A model generated the notes under the pieces. That model did not search any database. It had not been told where the DNA came from and saw only the letters and a list, made by a program, of their open reading frames with translations. Of a stretch of DNA of 64,000 bases, positions 43,510-52,063 are shown piece by piece. Positions within the stretch are counted from its first letter, which is position 1. Each line of letters opens with the position of its first letter. Origin of the DNA: Methylobacterium sp. E-066 (lineage in GTDB: Bacteria; Pseudomonadota; Alphaproteobacteria; Rhizobiales; Beijerinckiaceae); assembly GCF_022829635.1 (NCBI RefSeq), contig NZ_JAKSYO010000192.1:1-64000 (forward strand). The letters run 5' to 3'. Both the position numbers and the translations under genes were made by a program.

Positions 43510-45048
43510 GTGTCCGATTCCGTCCTGCTCAGCGTCCGCGGGCTCTCCAAGAGCTTCGCCGGGCACCAGGCCCTCGCAGGGGTCGACTTCACCTTGCGCC
43601 GGGGAGAGATCCACGCCCTCCTCGGCGAGAACGGCGCCGGCAAGTCGACCTTCATCAAGACCCTGACCGGCGTCGTCCGGCGCGATGCCGGCGAGGTCTG
43701 GCTCGACGGCGCGCCGATCGCGCCGCGCTCGGCGGAAGCCGCGGCGCGGGCCGGCATCGCCACGGTCTACCAGGAGGTCGGCCTGCTGCCGAACCTCACC
43801 GTGGCCCAGAACCTGTTCCTCGGCCGCGAGCCGACCCGGTTCGGCCTCGTGCGCACCCGGGAGATGCGCCGGCGCTCGGCCGCGCTGCTCGCGGATTTCG
43901 GCCTGTCGATCGATGTCGGGGCGCCGCTCGGCCGCTATCCGGTGGCGGTGCAGCACCTCGTGGCGATCGCCCGGGCGGTGGATCTCTCGGCCCGGGCGCT
44001 GATCCTCGACGAGCCGACCGCGAGCCTCGACACCCACGAGGTCACGGTGCTGTTCGGCGTGATGCGCCGCCTCGCCGAGCGGGGGATCGGCATCGTCTTC
44101 GTGACCCACTTCCTGGAGCAGGTCTACGCGATCACCGACCGGATCACGGTCCTGCGCAACGGCCGGCTGGTGACCGAGCGCGAGACCGCGCACTTCCCGC
44201 GCATCGAGCTCGTGCACACGATGCTGGGCCACGACCTCGCCGAGACCGAGGCGCGGGCGGAGCCGGCGGACCGGGCGTCACAGAAAGAATCCGGGACGCC
44301 GGTCCTGCAGGCGGAAGGGCTCGGCAAGGCCGGCTACCTCCAGCCCGTCGACCTGGCCGTGGGAAGCGGCGAGGTGGTGGGTCTCGCGGGCCTCCTCGGC
44401 TCCGGGCGGACGGAGACCGCACGCCTGCTGTTCGGCGCCGAGCGGGCCGATCGCGGCCGCATCCTGCTCGACGGCAAGCCGGTCCGGATCACCGGCCCCC
44501 GGGACGCCCTGCGCCACCGGTTCGGCTACTGCCCGGAGGAGCGCAAGACCGAGGGCATCGTCGCCGACCTAACGGTGCGGGAGAACATCGTGCTGGCCCT
44601 GCAGGCCCGGCGCGGCCCGTTCCGGCCCCTCGGCCGGGCGGCCCAGGACAAGATCGCCCGTGACTTCATCACGATGCTCGACATCCGCCCGCCCGATCCG
44701 GAACGGCCGATCGGGCTCCTGTCCGGGGGCAACCAGCAGAAGGCCCTGCTGGCGCGCTGGCTCGCCACCGAGCCGCGCCTGCTGATCCTCGACGAGCCGA
44801 CCCGCGGCATCGACGTCGGGGCCCATGCGGAGATCATCCGGCTGATCCGCCGGCTCTGCGACGAGGGTCTCGCCCTCCTGGTGATCTCCTCGGAGCTCGA
44901 AGAGATCGTGACCTATTCCGACCGGGTGATCGTGATGCGCGACCGCGCCCAGGTGGCCGAGCTCGCCGGCAGCGCGATCGACCTCACCGCCATCCTCCGG
45001 GCGATCGCCGCCGAGGCGGCGTCCGCACCGGTCCCGGAACCCGCCTGA
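43510..45048 (+). CDS. ytfR: Sugar ABC transporter ATPase with two ATP-binding domains
   Basis: The protein has 512 residues and starts at GTG 43510. The first nucleotide domain (1-240) has Walker A GENGAGKST and an ILDEPTASLD Walker B. The second (255-500) has the degenerate loop GLLGSGRTE, LSGGNQQ signature and ILDEPTRGIDVG. This double-ATPase architecture is that of RbsA/MglA/YtfR carbohydrate importers. It begins 26 bases after ytfQ and overlaps ytfT by one base. Confidence 0.95.
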   Translation: MSDSVLLSVRGLSKSFAGHQALAGVDFTLRRGEIHALLGENGAGKSTFIKTLTGVVRRDAGEVWLDGAPIAPRSAEAAARAGIATVYQEVGLLPNLTVAQNLFLGREPTRFGLVRTREMRRRSAALLADFGLSIDVGAPLGRYPVAVQHLVAIARAVDLSARALILDEPTASLDTHEVTVLFGVMRRLAERGIGIVFVTHFLEQVYAITDRITVLRNGRLVTERETAHFPRIELVHTMLGHDLAETEARAEPADRASQKESGTPVLQAEGLGKAGYLQPVDLAVGSGEVVGLAGLLGSGRTETARLLFGAERADRGRILLDGKPVRITGPRDALRHRFGYCPEERKTEGIVADLTVRENIVLALQARRGPFRPLGRAAQDKIARDFITMLDIRPPDPERPIGLLSGGNQQKALLARWLATEPRLLILDEPTRGIDVGAHAEIIRLIRRLCDEGLALLVISSELEEIVTYSDRVIVMRDRAQVAELAGSAIDLTAILRAIAAEAASAPVPEPA

Positions 45049-46019
45049 TGCGCGTCCTTCGCTCCGGAGCGCCCCAGCTCCTCGCCTTCGCGGCCGTGCT
45101 CCTGGCCGACCGGCTCGCCTCGCCGCAATTCCTCGCGGTGCATCTCCAGGATGGGCGCCTGTTCGGCAGCCTCGTCGACGTGTTCAACCGCGGCGCGCCG
45201 GTGGCGCTGCTGTCGCTCGGCATGGTGCTGGTGGTCGCCACCGGCGGCATCGACCTGTCGGTGGGCGCCGTGATGGCCATCGCGGGCGCCGTCGCGGCGA
45301 GCCTGGCGGACAGCTATCCCCTGCCGGTGGTGCTCGCCGCCGCCCTCGGCACCGGGCTCGCCTGCGGGCTGTGGAACGGGTTTCTGGTGGCGAGCCTGCG
45401 GATCCAGCCGATCGTCGCCACCCTGATCCTGATGGTCGCCGGCCGGGGCATCGCCCAGCTGATCACCGAGGGACGCATCGTCACCTTCGCGTCCTCCGAG
45501 CTGGCCTTCCTGGGCGGCGGCGCGCTGCTGGGGGTGCCGATGCCGGTGGTGCTGGTCCTCGCCATGCTGCTCCTGACGCTGGCCCTGGTGCGCGGCTCTG
45601 CGCTCGGCCTGATGATCGAGGCCACCGGCGGCAATGCCCGCGCCAGCGCGCTCGCCGGCATCGACACCCGGTCGGTGACGGTGGCGGTCTATGCCTGGAG
45701 CGGCCTCTGTGCCGCCCTCGCCGGCGTGGTCGCGGCGGCCGACATCCTGGGGGCGGATGCCAACAATGCCGGGTTGTGGCTGGAGCTCGACGCGATCCTG
45801 GCCGTGGTGGTGGCCGGCTCGTCCCTGCTCGGCGGGCGGTTCAGCCTGTGGCTGGCGGTGCTCGGCGCCTTCATCATCCAGGCGATGAACACCGGCATCC
45901 TGCTCTCCGGCCTGCCGCCGGAACTGAACCTCGTGGTCAAGGCCGCGGTGGTGCTGGCGGTGCTCCTCGTCCAGTCGCCCCGCCTGTCGGGCCTCACCCT
46001 GCTGCTGCGGAAGCCGTGA
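45048..46019 (+). CDS. ytfT: Sugar ABC transporter permease
   Basis: The protein has 323 residues with about 8-10 membrane spans. The RbsC-type signature is visible as MVLVVATGGIDLSVGAVMAIAGAV and LDAILAVVVAGSSLLGGRF. It forms a heterodimer with the next gene product. ATG overlaps the ytfR stop (TGATG). Sequence order Q-R-T-F follows the E. coli ytfQRT-yjfF operon. Confidence 0.93.
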   Translation: MRVLRSGAPQLLAFAAVLLADRLASPQFLAVHLQDGRLFGSLVDVFNRGAPVALLSLGMVLVVATGGIDLSVGAVMAIAGAVAASLADSYPLPVVLAAALGTGLACGLWNGFLVASLRIQPIVATLILMVAGRGIAQLITEGRIVTFASSELAFLGGGALLGVPMPVVLVLAMLLLTLALVRGSALGLMIEATGGNARASALAGIDTRSVTVAVYAWSGLCAALAGVVAAADILGADANNAGLWLELDAILAVVVAGSSLLGGRFSLWLAVLGAFIIQAMNTGILLSGLPPELNLVVKAAVVLAVLLVQSPRLSGLTLLLRKP

Positions 46020-47032
46020 TGAGCCGCAACCTCCCGGTCCTGGTCGCCGCGCTCCTGTTCGCGGCCGGCTACATCCTCTGCGCCACGCAGTTCCCCGCCT
46101 TCCTGACCACCCGGGTCGTCGGCAACCTGCTCACCGACAACGCCTTCCTGGGCATCGTCGCGGTCGGCACGACCTTCGTGATCATCTCGGGCGGCATCGA
46201 CCTCTCGGTCGGCTCGGTGGTCGGCTTCACCACGGTGTTCCTGGCGCTCGCCATCGACCGCTGGGGGATCCCGCCGCTGGCCGCCTTCGGGATCGTGCTC
46301 GGGGCCGCCGCCTTGTTCGGCGCCGCGATGGGCGCACTGATCCACGTCTTCGAGATGCCGCCCTTCATCGTGACGCTGGCCGGCATGTTCCTGGCCCGGG
46401 GCGCCGGCTTCCTGCTCTCCACGGAGTCGGTGCCGATCAACGCGCCGCTCTACAGCGCGGTCGCCGACCTGTCGGTGAGCCTGCCCGGCGGCGGGCGGCT
46501 GACCCTGACGGCCTGCGTGATGCTCGCCGTGTTCCTGGTGGGCGGGGTGCTGCTCCACGCCACGCGCTTCGGCGCCACCGTCTACGCGCTGGGCGGCAGC
46601 CGCCACACCACCGGGCTGATGGGCGTGCGGGTCGGGCGCAACACCATCGCGATCTACGCCCTGTCGAGCCTGCTCGCGGCGCTGGCCGGCATCGTGTTCT
46701 CCCTCGACACCGCCTCGGGCACCCCGCTCTCCGCGGTCGGCGTCGAGCTCGACGCCATCGCCGCCGTGGTGATCGGCGGCACGCTGCTCACCGGCGGCCA
46801 GGGCGGCATCCTGGGCACGTTCCTCGGCGTCATGATCGGCGGCCTGATCCAGACGGCCATCACCTTCGACGGCACCCTGTCGAGCTGGTGGACCAAGATC
46901 GCCACCGGCCTGCTGCTCTTCGCCTTCATCGCCCTGCAGCAGGGCTCGGTAGCCCTCGCCGGGCGCCCAGGCCGGGCCGCCCGCCCCCGCCCGGAACAGC
47001 CGGTCGGCCGGCCGGTCGAAGCCCGCCCCTGA
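46019..47032 (+). CDS. yjfF: Sugar ABC transporter permease
   Basis: The protein has 337 residues from ATG 46019, overlapping the ytfT stop by one base. It is a second RbsC-type permease (TTFVIISGGIDLSVGSVVGFTTVFLA, LDAIAAVVIGGTLLTGGQGGILGTFLG) with a long basic and proline-rich C-terminal tail (AGRPGRAARPRPEQPVGRPVEARP). Partner of ytfT in the membrane channel. The DapA-family gene starts 120 bases later and is probably in the same unit. Confidence 0.93.
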   Translation: MSRNLPVLVAALLFAAGYILCATQFPAFLTTRVVGNLLTDNAFLGIVAVGTTFVIISGGIDLSVGSVVGFTTVFLALAIDRWGIPPLAAFGIVLGAAALFGAAMGALIHVFEMPPFIVTLAGMFLARGAGFLLSTESVPINAPLYSAVADLSVSLPGGGRLTLTACVMLAVFLVGGVLLHATRFGATVYALGGSRHTTGLMGVRVGRNTIAIYALSSLLAALAGIVFSLDTASGTPLSAVGVELDAIAAVVIGGTLLTGGQGGILGTFLGVMIGGLIQTAITFDGTLSSWWTKIATGLLLFAFIALQQGSVALAGRPGRAARPRPEQPVGRPVEARP

Positions 47033-47152
47033 CAGGGGCGGATCTTTTTGGCAAAGCCGGCGACCACCTTTCGGATGGATGCCCTATGATCCCCGCTCGC
47101 GCGGCCGCCCCCTCGGCTGCCCCCTTGCCGCGCGACGGAGGACAGGACCGGC

Positions 47153-48100
47153 ATGCCCCTCACCAGCGATCTCCGCGGCGTCGTGCCGATCGCCCCGACG
47201 CCGTTCCACCCGGACGGCCGGATCGACGCGGTCTCCCTCGACCGGATGACCGATTTTTTTGGGGCTTCGGGGGTCGATGGCTTGACCATCCTCGGCCAGC
47301 TCGGCGAGGCCGGCAAGCTCGACCATGAAGAAGGGCTCGCCGTCGCGAAGCAGGTCCTCGGGCGCACCCGGCTGCCGGTGATCGTCGGCGTCACGGCGCC
47401 GGGCTTCGCGGCCATGCGGGCGCTGGCCCGCGAGGTGATGGCGATGGGTGCGGCCGGCGTGATGATCGCGCCGCCCAACACCCTGCGCACCGACGACCAG
47501 GTGGTCGGCTATTACCGCAACGCCGTCGAGGCGATCGGGCCGGACGTGCCCTTCGTCCTGCAGGATTACCCCCTCACCTTCTCGGTCCAGATGACCCCGG
47601 GCGTGATCCGCCGGATCGTGTCCGAAAATCCCTCCTGCGTGATGCTCAAGCACGAGGACTGGCCGGGGCTGGAGAAGATCTCGACCCTGCGGGGCTACGA
47701 GGCCGACGGCTCGATGCGCCACATCAGCATCCTGGTCGGCAATGGCGGCCTGTTCCTGGATTTCGAGACCGAGCGCGGCGCCGACGGGGCCAATACCGGC
47801 TACGCCTTCCCGGAGATGCTGGTCGACGTGGTCCGCCTCGGCCGGGCGGGCGAGCGCGACGCCGCCCACGACCTGTTCGACGCCCACCTGCCCTATCTGC
47901 GCTACGAGCAGCAGCAGGGTCCGCTGGGGCTCGCGGTGCGCAAATACGTGTTCCAGCGCCGGGGAATCTTTGCCTCCGACGCCCAGCGCAAGCCGTCCCA
48001 GGCGCTCACCCCGCAGGCCAAGGCCGAGGTGGAGTACCTGCTGGCCCGCCTCGCCCGCACGGATGCGCGGGCGAAACTCCTGGATTCACAAGGTCTGTGA
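47153..48100 (+). CDS. Dihydrodipicolinate synthase family lyase/aldolase
   Basis: This 315-residue class I Schiff-base aldolase or dehydratase of the DapA/NAL fold has a TIM barrel with the YxxP motif in VLQDYPLTFS and the Schiff-base lysine in CVMLKHEDWP. Strand-1 text is GVVPIAPTPFHPDGRID. It differs from true DapA in active-site text (ILGQLGEAGKL instead of GTTGE), so lysine biosynthesis is unlikely. Located after a sugar importer, it probably acts on a 2-keto-3-deoxy sugar acid. Known functions in this family include 2-keto-3-deoxygluconate aldolase and 5-dehydro-4-deoxyglucarate dehydratase. Confidence 0.85.
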   Translation: MPLTSDLRGVVPIAPTPFHPDGRIDAVSLDRMTDFFGASGVDGLTILGQLGEAGKLDHEEGLAVAKQVLGRTRLPVIVGVTAPGFAAMRALAREVMAMGAAGVMIAPPNTLRTDDQVVGYYRNAVEAIGPDVPFVLQDYPLTFSVQMTPGVIRRIVSENPSCVMLKHEDWPGLEKISTLRGYEADGSMRHISILVGNGGLFLDFETERGADGANTGYAFPEMLVDVVRLGRAGERDAAHDLFDAHLPYLRYEQQQGPLGLAVRKYVFQRRGIFASDAQRKPSQALTPQAKAEVEYLLARLARTDARAKLLDSQGL

Positions 48101-48110
48101 CCGTGTGCGG

Positions 48111-48179
48111 GTGCAGGGCGGCGCCCTGCATCATCGGGGCTCCGCCCCGATACCCCGCCAAAGGGCTGAGCCCTTTGGA
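48111..48179. repeat. Multi-hairpin repeat, family C, copy 1
   Basis: Three successive hairpins: gcagggcggcgccctgc, tcggggctccgccccga and ccaaagggctgagccctttgg. The element lies between convergent genes (aldolase + and glucose dehydrogenase -). The last hairpin recurs in copies at 56667-56710 and 60424-60469. Confidence 0.88.
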
Positions 48180-48187
48180 ATCTCGGC

Positions 48188-50617
48188 TCAGTCGAGCCGG
48201 TAGGCGATGACCGAGTCGCCGGGCGTGGTGCCCAGCGAGCCGTGGCCGCCGGCGGCGATCACCACGTATTGCTTGCCGTCCTTGCCCCGGTAGGTCATCG
48301 GCGTCGCCTGGCCGCCCGCGGGCAGCTTCATGGTCCAGAGGGTCTCGCCTGTCTGCATGTCGTAGCCACGGATCAGGTCGTCCAGGGCTGCCCCCGCGAA
48401 GGCGACGCCGCCGGCCGTGGTCAGGGTGCCGCCATGGGCCAGCATCCCCATCTCGAACGGGATCGGGAAGGTCACGCCGGCGACCTTCTGCCCGGCCACG
48501 GTGCCGTTGCGGTGCTTCCAGACGGTGGTGCCGTCCGCGAGGTTCACCCCGACCCGCACGCTCCAGGGCGGCGCGTTGCAGGGCACGCCGAGCGCCGAGC
48601 GCATATGGGCGATCGACACCGCGTAGGGGCCGCCGAGATTCTCGTTGCCGGGCTTCGAGTCCGGGTCGGTCGAGAACAGGCGCTTGCTCAGCTCGCCCGG
48701 CTGGCGCCGGTACAGCTGGTAGATGTAGGGCAGGTATTGCGGCGTCGCGATCATCCAGTGGTTGACCGGATCGACGGCCACCGAGCCCCAGTTGAACACC
48801 CCGATATTGCCCGGCCACACGATCGAGCCGCCCGAGGCCTGCGGCGGCGTGAACGGGTTGCCGTCGTAGCGGTTCGACCGGAACGTGATCCGGCACTGGA
48901 TCTGGTCGAACGGCGTCGTGCCCCACATGGCGGCCTCGGTCAGCGGCGCCGGGGTGAAGCGGAGCGCCGACATCGGCTGGGTCGCCGAGAGCGTCTCGCC
49001 CGGGATGTCGGTCTCGGTGGAGACCTTGACCTGCTCCACCGGCACGATCGGCTCGCCGGTGCGGCGATCCAGGACCCAGACGTTGCCGATCTTGGTCGGG
49101 ATCAGGATCGCCGGCACCGCGGCGCCCTTGTGCGGCAGGGTCAGCAGCACCGGCTGGGACGGGTTGTCCCGGTCCCAGAGGTCGTGCGACGCGGTCTGGA
49201 ACTTCCAGATCAGCCGGCCGGTCTTCAGGTCGAGGGCCGCCAGGGCGTCGATGAAGGCCTCGTCCTCCTTGGAGCGCGACACGCCGACCTGGTCGGGCGA
49301 CCGGTTGCCGAACGGCACGTAGACTTGGCCCAGCCCCTCGTCGGCCGCGAGCTGGGTCCAGGCCACCGCCGAGTTCGGCTCGTAGAGTTCACCCGCCTTG
49401 AGCGGCGCGGTGTCGTCGGGCTTGCCGGCGTCGAACTTCCACACGATCGCGCCGGTGCGCACGTCGTAGGCGCGGATCGCCCCCGACGGGTTGGTCTCGT
49501 AGTAATTGTCGGCGATGGCGCTGCCGAGGACCACGAGGTCCCGGGTCACCAGCGGCGCCGAGGTCTCCTGGTAGGTCGCCCGCTGCAGGCCGGGCATCTG
49601 CGCCTTCAGGTCGACCGCGCCGTCGGTGCCGAAGCTCCTGCACGGCACGCCGGTATCGGCGTTCAGGGCGTAGAGCTTGGCGTCTACCGAGGCCGCGATG
49701 ATCCGGCGCGGGCATTCGGCGATGGCCGCGGCGACCGCCTGGGCGGTGGCCGGATCGGCCTCGGCCGGCGGCACGAAGCCGGTCGAGTCGTTGTAGGACA
49801 CGCCGCGGCAGGTCTGGTGCTGGTACTGGGCGTCCCGCTGCATCTTGGGGTCGAAGGACCAGGCCAGCTTGCCGGTCTCGGGCTCCGGCGCCTGGACGAT
49901 GCTGTGCGGGGTGCAGACATACAGCAGCCCGTTCACCTTAATGGGCGTCGCCTCGAAGGTGTATTCCTTTGAATCCTTGCTGTCGCCCTCGCGCAGGTCG
50001 CCGGTATGGTGCTCCCAGGCCACCTTGAGGCCGCGGACGTTGCCGGTGTCGATTTCCTTCAGCGCCGAGTAGCGCTGGCCGAGATTGGTGCCGCCATACG
50101 CGACCCAGTCGTCGGCCGGATAGGCGACGCCGCTCGGATCGACCGCTGCGTTCCCGGCCTGCGCGACCTTCGGCAGGCTGCCCTTCGTCTCCACCGGATC
50201 GACGAACCACGCCGCGACGCCCAGGATCGCCAGGAGCGCCACGACGGTGCGCAGCGCCAGCGGCCCGTTCCGCAGGCCCGGCGCCCAGGGGCTTTTCGGC
50301 GTGTTCCGCAGGCCCCCGGGCACGAACGGCAGGGACAGAAGCAGGCCGAGGAACAGGATCAGCGCGCCGCGCGGGATCCACTGCCACTTGTCGAACCCGA
50401 CTTCCTGGATCGTCCAGCCGAAGGCGGCCGCGAGGGTGAGGGCGTAGAGCCAGAACCCGCTCTGGCGGCGCCGGGCGAGCTGGATCCCGGCGGCGAGCAG
50501 GCCGAGGCCGATCACCATGTAGAACGGCGATCCGCCGACGGCCGCAAGCTTGTATCCGAAGCCGATCAGGGATAATCCTAGTATTGCAGTCACCAAGCCC
50601 AGAATTTTGACTGCCAT
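48188..50617 (-). CDS. gcd: Membrane-bound PQQ-dependent glucose/quinate-type dehydrogenase
   Basis: The protein has 809 residues from ATG 50617. Five N-terminal membrane spans (about 1-145) precede a large periplasmic PQQ beta-propeller. Visible propeller landmarks are DDWVAYGGTNLGQRYSALKEIDTGNV, QHQTCRGVSYNDSTG and LDRRTGEPIVPVEQVKVSTETDIPGE. The C-terminal GGVAFAGAALDDLIRGYDMQTGETLW and YVVIAAGGHGSLGTTPGDSVIAYRLD match Gcd. It oxidises glucose to gluconate at the periplasmic face and reduces ubiquinone. Gluconate production by such enzymes is known to release phosphate in soil. Quinate/shikimate dehydrogenase is the alternative. Confidence 0.94.
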   Translation of the reverse strand: MAVKILGLVTAILGLSLIGFGYKLAAVGGSPFYMVIGLGLLAAGIQLARRRQSGFWLYALTLAAAFGWTIQEVGFDKWQWIPRGALILFLGLLLSLPFVPGGLRNTPKSPWAPGLRNGPLALRTVVALLAILGVAAWFVDPVETKGSLPKVAQAGNAAVDPSGVAYPADDWVAYGGTNLGQRYSALKEIDTGNVRGLKVAWEHHTGDLREGDSKDSKEYTFEATPIKVNGLLYVCTPHSIVQAPEPETGKLAWSFDPKMQRDAQYQHQTCRGVSYNDSTGFVPPAEADPATAQAVAAAIAECPRRIIAASVDAKLYALNADTGVPCRSFGTDGAVDLKAQMPGLQRATYQETSAPLVTRDLVVLGSAIADNYYETNPSGAIRAYDVRTGAIVWKFDAGKPDDTAPLKAGELYEPNSAVAWTQLAADEGLGQVYVPFGNRSPDQVGVSRSKEDEAFIDALAALDLKTGRLIWKFQTASHDLWDRDNPSQPVLLTLPHKGAAVPAILIPTKIGNVWVLDRRTGEPIVPVEQVKVSTETDIPGETLSATQPMSALRFTPAPLTEAAMWGTTPFDQIQCRITFRSNRYDGNPFTPPQASGGSIVWPGNIGVFNWGSVAVDPVNHWMIATPQYLPYIYQLYRRQPGELSKRLFSTDPDSKPGNENLGGPYAVSIAHMRSALGVPCNAPPWSVRVGVNLADGTTVWKHRNGTVAGQKVAGVTFPIPFEMGMLAHGGTLTTAGGVAFAGAALDDLIRGYDMQTGETLWTMKLPAGGQATPMTYRGKDGKQYVVIAAGGHGSLGTTPGDSVIAYRLD

Positions 50618-50777
50618 GGCGCTGGAATCCGCTCTCGTGATTCGGATGATGATGATTGATCTTCGGGGAGTCCGGGCGGAATACGCGCGCGGAACCCCCG
50701 AGTCGCGCGGCTTATCTTCGCTGTAGCTGGCCCCAAGCTGTGCAGCGCACCATGGCTGCCAGGCTCGGATCGCAGGC

Positions 50778-51590
50778 TCAGATCGGAAGCAGGGCCTCTG
50801 ACCGATAGGCACGATGCAGCGTTGCGACGAGCGTATCGGATTGCGGGAACGTCGCCGCGCCAATCGCGCTCACCGCGACGGCGGGCGTCCAGGAGTTCAT
50901 CACGACGCAACCGGTCAGGGATCCCAGCGCGTCCGCCCGAACCGGGGCGCTGCGCTGGACGACCCCCAGCCCGGAGAGCTGCCGTCGCAGGATGCCCATC
51001 GTGATGCCGGGCAGCAGGTCCGCCTCCGGCCAAATCACCGCCGCGCCGTCCCAGAAGGCCAGGTTCCAGATCGTCGCCTCGCTGATCCGGCCCGTGCGGT
51101 CGACGAACAGCGCGTCGTCGTAGCCCTGTTTCACGGCCTCGCGGAGGAAGTAAGTCTTTGCGGATTCGCCGACATGCTTGATCCCGGGACGCCAGCGCTC
51201 GTGCGCGACCGCGGCCAGCCGCAGGGGCCCGGCGGGCCCGTCCGAGGCCGGACCGGTCCGGACCAGGATGCTCGGATCAGAAGGGTCGCCGACGGGCGTG
51301 AACTCGCCGCGGCGCGAGAATAGGGTGGCCGTCAGCGACATCGCCGCCGGCCCATGCGCGACGGCACCGCGAATCGACTGCCGCACAGACTCATCCGGCA
51401 TCGCACGGCCGAACAGGGCCAGGGACGCCGATCGCAGACGGTCCAGATGCAGGTCGAAGCCCCGGACCCGGCCGTCACGCACCTGCAGGGCGGTGAAATG
51501 GGCAAAGCCCGCGCATGCGAGCGGGGCCAGGTCGGACGCCTCCGCGATCCGATCGTCGATCAGCGTGTGGAATTGGGGGGTCTCGTGCAT
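50778..51590 (-). CDS. Class IV aminotransferase-like PLP enzyme
   Basis: The protein has 270 residues with the fold of branched-chain/D-amino-acid aminotransferase and 4-amino-4-deoxychorismate lyase. The likely PLP lysine lies in GIKHVGESAKTYFLREAVKQGYDDALFVDRTGRISEATIWNLAFWDG, and LPGITMGILRRQL is the phosphate-binding part. The N-terminal strand LQVRDGRVRGFDLHLDRLRSAS is typical. The substrate is unknown. It is divergent from a MerR-type regulator gene and its promoter has a MerR-like layout, so it should be induced by that regulator's ligand. Confidence 0.88.
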   Translation of the reverse strand: MHETPQFHTLIDDRIAEASDLAPLACAGFAHFTALQVRDGRVRGFDLHLDRLRSASLALFGRAMPDESVRQSIRGAVAHGPAAMSLTATLFSRRGEFTPVGDPSDPSILVRTGPASDGPAGPLRLAAVAHERWRPGIKHVGESAKTYFLREAVKQGYDDALFVDRTGRISEATIWNLAFWDGAAVIWPEADLLPGITMGILRRQLSGLGVVQRSAPVRADALGSLTGCVVMNSWTPAVAVSAIGAATFPQSDTLVATLHRAYRSEALLPI

Positions 51591-51628
51591 GGGCTGCTCC
51601 CGCGTGCTTCACGTCGGCGAGCCCTGGC

Positions 51629-51658
51629 CATAGACCGTGACAGCGCTGTCAGGGTCAA
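51629..51658 (-). promoter_or_regulatory. MerR-type promoter for the class IV aminotransferase
   Basis: Reading the minus strand, a -35 ttgacc (51658-51653) is followed by a spacer of 18-20 bases and a -10 candidate tctatg or tatggc. The spacer holds the perfect palindrome tgacagcgctgtca (51638-51651), extended by gaccc/cggtc. A long spacer carrying a dyad is the classical arrangement for activation by MerR-family proteins. Confidence 0.72.
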
Positions 51659-51663
51659 GGGCG

Positions 51664-52038
51664 ATGCGGATCGGCGAGCTGTCACGAAAGTCGGGCGTCA
51701 GCATCCGCATGCTGCGCTTCTACGAGGCGCACGGCCTCCTGACGCCGAGCCGGACGGCCTCCGGCTACCGGGATTACGGTCCGGACGAGGAGGAGGCCGT
51801 CATCCGGATCACCCTGCTTCGGGCCGCCGGCATGACGGTGCCGGTCATCCGCGACTTCCTCCCCTGCGCGCTGGAGGCGCGCGGAGCGTTCGAGCCATGC
51901 GACGCATTGCGGATGACGGTGCGCCGCCAGATCGGGCGCGTCGATGACCGCATCGACAGCCTGAAGCGGAGCCGGGCGGCGTTGGAGGCGATCCTCGTCC
52001 AGCTCACGCTGCCGGAGACGCGGGCGCCGGCCTCATGA
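51664..52038 (+). CDS. MerR-family transcriptional regulator
   Basis: The protein has 124 residues from ATG 51664. Starting at 51637 would place the start inside the palindrome, so the later ATG is preferred. The winged helix MRIGELSRKSGVSIRMLRFYEAHGLLTPSRTASGYRDYGPDEEEAVIRITLLRAAGMTVPVIRDFLP is canonical, followed by a dimerisation helix (RQIGRVDDRIDSLKRSRAALEAI). Cys68 and Cys79 could be sensing residues, but the metal loop of MerR/CueR is absent, so a small organic ligand is likelier. Confidence 0.92.
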   Translation: MRIGELSRKSGVSIRMLRFYEAHGLLTPSRTASGYRDYGPDEEEAVIRITLLRAAGMTVPVIRDFLPCALEARGAFEPCDALRMTVRRQIGRVDDRIDSLKRSRAALEAILVQLTLPETRAPAS

Positions 52039-52063
52039 CGGCCGCCTCTCATGGCCCGGCCTC

